From: Vicia villosa | Lineage: Eukaryota > Streptophyta > Magnoliopsida > Fabales > Fabaceae | Length of the DNA stretch: 64,000 nt | Direction of reading: 5' to 3' | Assembly (NCBI RefSeq): GCF_029867415.1 | Contig: NW_026705156.1 | Location: 761,001-825,000, forward strand | Shown: piece after piece, positions 59,441-64,000 of the stretch | Numbering within the stretch: the first letter of the stretch is position 1 | How the letters are laid out: every line of letters begins with the position of its first letter | The notes under the pieces: model-generated | Told to the model about the DNA's origin: nothing | What the model saw: the letters and a program-made list of their open reading frames with translations, nothing else | Database searches by the model: none | Translations under genes and position numbers: made by a program

Positions 59441-59990
59441 ATTGTTTACAACAAATATTTTCAAAGGTTAAGCTCTCTTCTTTGTATAAGTTGAGGCTCC
59501 CTTTTTTGTTTAAGTTCCAACTTCTAAAAGAATGATGCTAGAATGTCAGAACTTTGCATTTAAATTAATCATTTTTTAGCAGTCTGTTTGTTTGAAGAGA
59601 GAGGAGTACACGAATCTTTGAAGCGAGAATGATTTTCTGCACTTGCAATCTATCAAATGAGCAAAAATACAACAACAACAACAAAAACTCCATTATGTGA
59701 GATAGATTGCAATGGCAGAAAAAATATTTTGTTCTAGATAGAAGAACATTGAAGATTTTTCTCTCTTGGAATCTATCCAAAACTACAATTTTTTTGTGCA
59801 ACAGAATAATACATCAAAATATAGTACATCAAAATAGTGATATGTCTACTCAATATTATATAGTACATCAAAATAATGTCATATACATCATCCAAATAGT
59901 CATATGTCATATACATAATAAAAAATAGTACATAAATATAATCAAACTACAGACATCAAAATAATCAGCAATGTCACTATTGTGTGTCCC
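59441..59990. other. AT-rich DNA with a repeated TGCACTTGCAATC motif
   Basis: TTTTCTGCACTTGCAATC(T/C)ATC occurs at about 59170 and 59633, a shortened form occurs at 58755, and an inverted ATAGATTGCAATGGCAGAAA lies at 59702. No gene is recognised. Confidence 0.45.
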
Positions 59991-59999
59991 AGACAACAT

Positions 60000-61135
60000 C
60001 TGCATCCCCTCCTCTACGTATACCACATCCTCTATTGCCTCTTCTGCCTCTACTATCTAAAATCCCACTCGTCATGGCGCGATGTCTGTGGTACATCAGT
60101 TCCCCTGAGCCACCTCCATAATGGCATCCAGTATACACATGGCATCAGACCTTTCATGGAAGAAACCTCCCTCAATGCCTTCCCGTCCTATCTTAACTAT
60201 CTGATGACAGCGAGGAAACACTCCATGAGTGTGGTTCGACTGAGATTTTTTCTCCTGTAATATCTCCTAATGAGCTAGTCTGGGAAGTGATCCCTTTGTA
60301 GAGGGGCCATATAGGGGTTTGAGACAGTAAAGAATCGCATGATGTATTCATCGACGCACCTCCAGTCTCTCTCTGCTCTGTTCACCCAAGGCTCTCCAAA
60401 ACCATGTGGTTCTGATAGTCATCAGAGATGTCATCTATTTTCCTGCGGGTCAAGCCGAGATGAGTAGAGACAGAGGGTTGGTGGGATATCGTCTGACAGT
60501 AGCCGAATTGTCGCATAACGTGCTCCGGAAGTTATGGAACAGTGACGGTCGAACTACATGCCAACCATCTAGATAATAGTGCAATGTCATCAAATGGACA
60601 TGTCCCACGGTGAGCAGAGTAGGCGTTGTAGCAGGTGTCCTCAGTAACTATAATGTCTAGATAGACTCTGTAAGGCTCCATCGCCAGGCTCCCTCTGAGG
60701 AGAATGAAGGAACGAGCACGTGGGCAATCTTCGATGTACTCTTGCACAGATCCTCAACCAATGATTATCGGGAAGTGATGTAATATCATCCCCTGGAATG
60801 AAAAGAATAATGGGATCAAACATTATTACGAATATAGAATGAAAAGTAGTGAAAAAAAGTAGACGGATATAAGAATGTTACCACTAATAGTGAACAACTG
60901 CATGCAGCAATCCTAGTCTTCCACATGCATCTTTCTCCTAGTCTCGAATAGGTGTACGCCAACGTTGTTGCTCCCCGATTATAATCATGGATCCGTGTGG
61001 GATCCAAAAAGTACCTGAGGTAAACAACATCCGTATACGTTGAGCTCGTGTCCACAAACAGCTGAGTGCTGATCAAATATAGAAAGAAACACCTCAGCAC
61101 ATGTTGTCTGTGTATCTCCATGTTAACCCACATTT
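60000..61135 (-). pseudogene. MAIN-like / plant mobile domain protein pseudogene
   Basis: On the minus strand from 61133, an exon reads FVDTSSTYTDVVYLRYFLDP, YNRGATTLAYTYSRLGE and WKTRIAACSCSLL, the conserved heart of the plant mobile domain (MAIN-like proteins, PP7-long-form homologues). A GT/AG intron (about 60885-60790) follows. Then come ILHHFPIIIG, GSVQEYIEDCPRARSF, LACSSTVTVP, RQFGYCQTISH and VDEYI..FFTVSNPYM, down to about 60260. Nonsense codons replace expected Trp (GG-TGA-GG near 60760) and Tyr (after TVTVP near 60532), and another stop follows DYQNHMVLESLG, so it is dead. Its 5' part is cut off by the LTR beginning at 61136. Such genes act in meristem maintenance and TE silencing in Arabidopsis, and many plant copies ride on transposons. 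Confidence 0.85.
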
Positions 61136-62564
61136 TGTGAGTTAATACATGTCTTTTCTTAGTATTTAATTTAGTGACATTTTTATGATTGTGTGTTAGT
61201 TTATTTGGTTATTTGTTGTTTTTTAGGGGGGGGGGTACATTAGGTGCTCCCATTTGTTAGTTTAATGATTATTTTGCGTGCAGGAGTTAGCAAACAGGCA
61301 AGCTGAGTCACGACTGGGCAAATTAGAAGCTGAGCTAGGAGTAAAAAAGAATAAGTTATAAAGGAATAACAAGCTCACATGGAAAATAAGAAGCAGGGAA
61401 ATAGGAGGAAGTACTGAATGGAGGGAAAAAGGACTCAAAGGTACTGAAAAATATAGTGGAATTCAAATTCATAGTGGGAGCTTGCAATGCTAAAAAGCAA
61501 AAATCTGGTGCCAAAAGACTCTGCGCGTCGCCTACACCTGTTGTTTCAGACTATGCAGTTCGCCTTGTCCCCTCTGCCTTTTGGTAGTACAATTATTCCC
61601 TTTGTCTTGCTTGGAACGTTGTTGATTGCATTGGGCTGGGTGATATTATTGATCCTAGGCCTATGATCCGAGACAGAGGAGAAAAACCCTAAATCCTTGG
61701 CGTATAAAAGGAGCTTAAAACAACATTGAAGAGAGTTCAGACATTTAAAACAACATTGAGGAGAAAAACCCTAAATCCTTAGGTTATTATCTTTTATGCA
61801 TTTTCTTGTCCTAAGATGTTTCTTTTAAGAACCATGTTTATGGTCTGTACTCAGCTCACTATGAGCTAAACTTCTTTTAGTATTATGGGAAGTTAATGTT
61901 ATAAGTGTGTTTATGTTATATGTTTGTGTGAATAGTGCATGCTTTAGCATGTGTTTATAACTCTAACGTTTATTTCTTTGATTGATCACCTTAGAAATAG
62001 GTAAAAGCTTATTGTTATGAGAGATCCAACCACAAGTGGATTTCATGAGTAAAAATGGTTAAAAGAGTATAATAGAGACATTTACTTGAATTAGTTCCGT
62101 AGACATAAGAAATTACAACCATTAAGGAAGATCAGAACTTTTAATAGACATGTATTACGGTTACAAGAGAATTTTAGAGATTTTTTCCTTACCCTTCTAT
62201 GTATGCTACTGATTGATGTAGAGATACACCTTTAGATTCTTCTGACCATGCATGTCATGAAATTACACATCATTAACACATGAACACACCATACTATGTT
62301 AACAAATCATATCTCAACTATATTTCTCTCATTACTTTTACAACATCTTATTCTCTTTACCTTATTTGCATTTTTTTATGAAAACTTGATCTGGCACCAT
62401 CATCTGTTTTTATTTTTATCTACTTATGCTTAAAGTGAAAGAATGGTTTTAATGCAAAGTCATATCTAAGTAGTACACTCCTTGTGGGTACGATACTCTT
62501 ATAATTATTACTTGTTGCAATCAAAACATGTATACTAGCATGTGACACCTTTGAGAAGCTAACA
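61136..62564 (+). mobile_element. 5' LTR of an Athila/Cyclops-type retrotransposon
   Basis: Starts TGTGAGTTAATACATG and ends GAAGCTAACA, about 1.43 kb. The end is fixed by the primer-binding site that follows six bases later. The start is fixed by the abrupt break in the MAIN-like exon. A GTATAAAAGGAGC promoter-like site lies at about 61701. The 3' LTR is outside the window, so the duplication cannot be checked. Confidence 0.82.
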
Positions 62565-62570
62565 AGTTTT

Positions 62571-62589
62571 TGGCGCCGTTGTCGAGGAG
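62571..62589 (+). other. Primer-binding site, tRNA-Asp type
   Basis: TGGCGCCGTTGTCGAGGAG is close to the TGGCGCCGTTGCCGGGGA type used by Athila elements, with two or three changes. Confidence 0.88.
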
Positions 62590-62686
62590 TTGTTTCTACA
62601 TTTCTGATTTTGTATTTAATTCTATTTATTTTCATTTTAAGCATTTGTGTTTTTGACATTCTGTTGTAGTTTGGTGTCCGGACAGG

Positions 62687-62922
62687 TGTAAGCTATAGCA
62701 TGCTCAGATCGTCATGCCATATTTAGAGTGGATTTTCTGAACCTGAAAGAACATTCAGGGCGCTAAGAAGACAAAGACGTGCTAGACATATCCCAGACAT
62801 ATCGTGTAAGCTATAGCATGCTCAGATCGTCATGCCATATTTAGAGTGGATTTTCTGAACCTGAAAGAACATTCAGGGCGCTAAGAAGACAAAGACGTGC
62901 TAGACATATCCCAGACATATCG
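62687..62922 (+). repeat. Exact tandem duplication of 118 bp in the gag 5' region
   Basis: TGTAAGCTATAGCATGCTCA...CCAGACATATCG occurs at 62687-62804 and again at 62805-62922 with no visible difference. As 118 is not a multiple of three, the copy adds a frameshift at the start of gag. Confidence 0.97.
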
Positions 62923-64000
62923 GTAGAAGTTAATCTGGCAGATATTGATCCACACCCACCAGTACAAGAAGGTTCAGACAAGGAGGAACAGATCCCATTC
63001 AGGACAGAGAACAATGACATTATTGGTATTGCCAATGACTGGGCAAGGAACATCAGAGACTATGTTATTTTTGACCCGACATCAATGAATACTAGCATTG
63101 TCTTGCCAGAGACCACCGCAGCTCAATTTGAATTCAAACCAATGATGCTCCAAATGTTGCAGACTAGTGGCCAATATTTTGGATCTCCTAATGAAAACCC
63201 TCATCTGCACTTGAGGTAGTTTCTGGATGTAGTTAGAAACTTCAAGATTCCAGGCGTGACTAATGACGCCTTCAGGCTCAGACTGTTTCCTTACTCTCTA
63301 AGGGATAGAGCCAAAAGTTGGTTAAAATCCTTGGATCCAAATTCCATCGCCACATGGAATGACTTGGCTGAGAAGTTCTTAGCTAAGTATTTTCCTCCTT
63401 CCAAGAATGCAAATATGAGAAATGAGATTACCTCATTTAGGCGAGGAGACAACGAATCGCTTTTTGATGCTTGGGAAAGATTTAAGGAGTTACTTAGGCA
63501 ATGCCCTCACCATGGCATCCCTATTTGCATCCAACTCGGGACATTCTACAATGGGCTAGTTCCTTCTTCGAGGAACATGCTTGATGCATCTAGTGGAGGA
63601 GCGTTATTGTCTAAATCCTGTGAAGAGGGATATCATTTGATTGAAAGTATTACTGCAATACTTATCAATGGTCTGTTTCATGAGCCAATGTGAGCACAAA
63701 TCAGAAGAGAATTATTAGAGTTCACAAAGTCATCGAGGCTACTGCCCTTGCTACACAAGTGGCACAAATTCACCAAATGATAAAGAACTTGATGACTTCA
63801 GACACGTCAAAACTTGAACCATTGAAAGTACTGCAAATCCCGTCTTTGTAAATTATGTGGGCAACAACCCCTAGAGTAACTCCTACAATCCTGGATGGAG
63901 AAATCATCCTTATTTTTCATGGAGTAATAGTCAAGATCAATCGAGGCCTCAAGCTACCCAAGCCAATCAAGCCCCGCAAGTTCCTCCTGGTTTTGTGCGC
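62846..64000 (+). pseudogene. Athila/Cyclops-type gag, broken and truncated by the window end
   Basis: The frame from the second 118-bp copy reads SGFSEPERTFRALRRQRRAR and continues as gag. The retrotransposon gag domain lies at 63256-63600: FRLRLFPYSLRDRAKSWLKS, WNDLAEKFLAKYFPPSKN, EITSFRRGDNESLFDAWERF and GIPICIQLGTFYNGL. An in-frame TAG (63217-63219) and a stop plus frameshift near 63690 break it. Further on, VNYVGNNP and SNSYNPGWRNHPYFSW, a hallmark Athila gag segment, are readable to the edge. Gag would form the particle; this copy cannot make a full protein. Confidence 0.9.

Overview
The window is nuclear plant DNA, most likely from a papilionoid legume of the temperate clade that holds pea, vetch, clover and medick. 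The reasons are intron-containing chalcone synthase (CHS) genes with legume-like sequence, Ogre/Tat-type and Athila/Cyclops-type retrotransposon parts with typical primer-binding sites, and very AT-rich DNA full of Stowaway, hAT, Mutator-like and CACTA-like elements. No bacterial operon, CRISPR array or rRNA gene is visible, and no typical tRNA gene was noticed.

Only two genes look intact. Both are two-exon CHS-family genes encoding 389-residue proteins: CHS-A on the minus strand at 5426-6743 and CHS-B on the plus strand at 55012-56297. They share intron position and phase, 5' and 3' flanks and several unusual substitutions, so they are an inverted (divergently transcribed) duplicate pair. 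The roughly 48 kb between them is almost entirely transposable elements.

Layout: 1-5.4 kb holds Stowaway MITEs, a broken copia reverse transcriptase, a 5'-truncated LINE with target-site duplication (TSD) and the CHS-A 3' flank. 5.4-6.9 kb is CHS-A. 7-10.1 kb holds a hAT element with a nested Stowaway and a decayed LINE. 10.1-13 kb holds an Ogre/Tat LTR relic split by an Athila-like LTR. 13-13.5 kb is simple repeats. 13.5-29.3 kb is a nest: an old LTR contains an 837-bp Mutator-like element (9-bp TSD), which contains a Helitron (14572-28048). The Helitron's terminal minisatellite contains a minus-oriented LTR retrotransposon (18266-27585, TSD TTTCT), and one of its LTRs contains a GC-rich hAT MITE (TSD TACATATA).

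29.7-46.5 kb is CACTA-like DNA split by a 14.7-kb minus-oriented Ogre/Tat-type retrotransposon (30638-45381, TSD GGTGC). It has LTRs of about 4.7 kb and a gag with one in-frame stop, and no recognisable pol. 46.5-54.7 kb is AT-rich DNA with an LTR-like stretch, a double-TIR Mutator-like element, MITEs and a CACTA-type element. 55-57.5 kb is CHS-B and a LINE fragment. 58-61.1 kb has a CACTA-like end and a MAIN-like/plant-mobile-domain pseudogene, cut by an Athila/Cyclops-type element (LTR from 61136) whose broken gag runs off the end.

The biology that could matter to the plant is the CHS pair. Both keep the catalytic Cys-His-Asn triad but differ at pocket positions that set type III polyketide synthase specificity. 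I did not find a new multi-gene system. The most notable structures are the nested Helitron assembly, the gag-only Ogre derivative with its 43-bp minisatellite, and the palindrome cluster in the LTRs of the 18-27 kb element.
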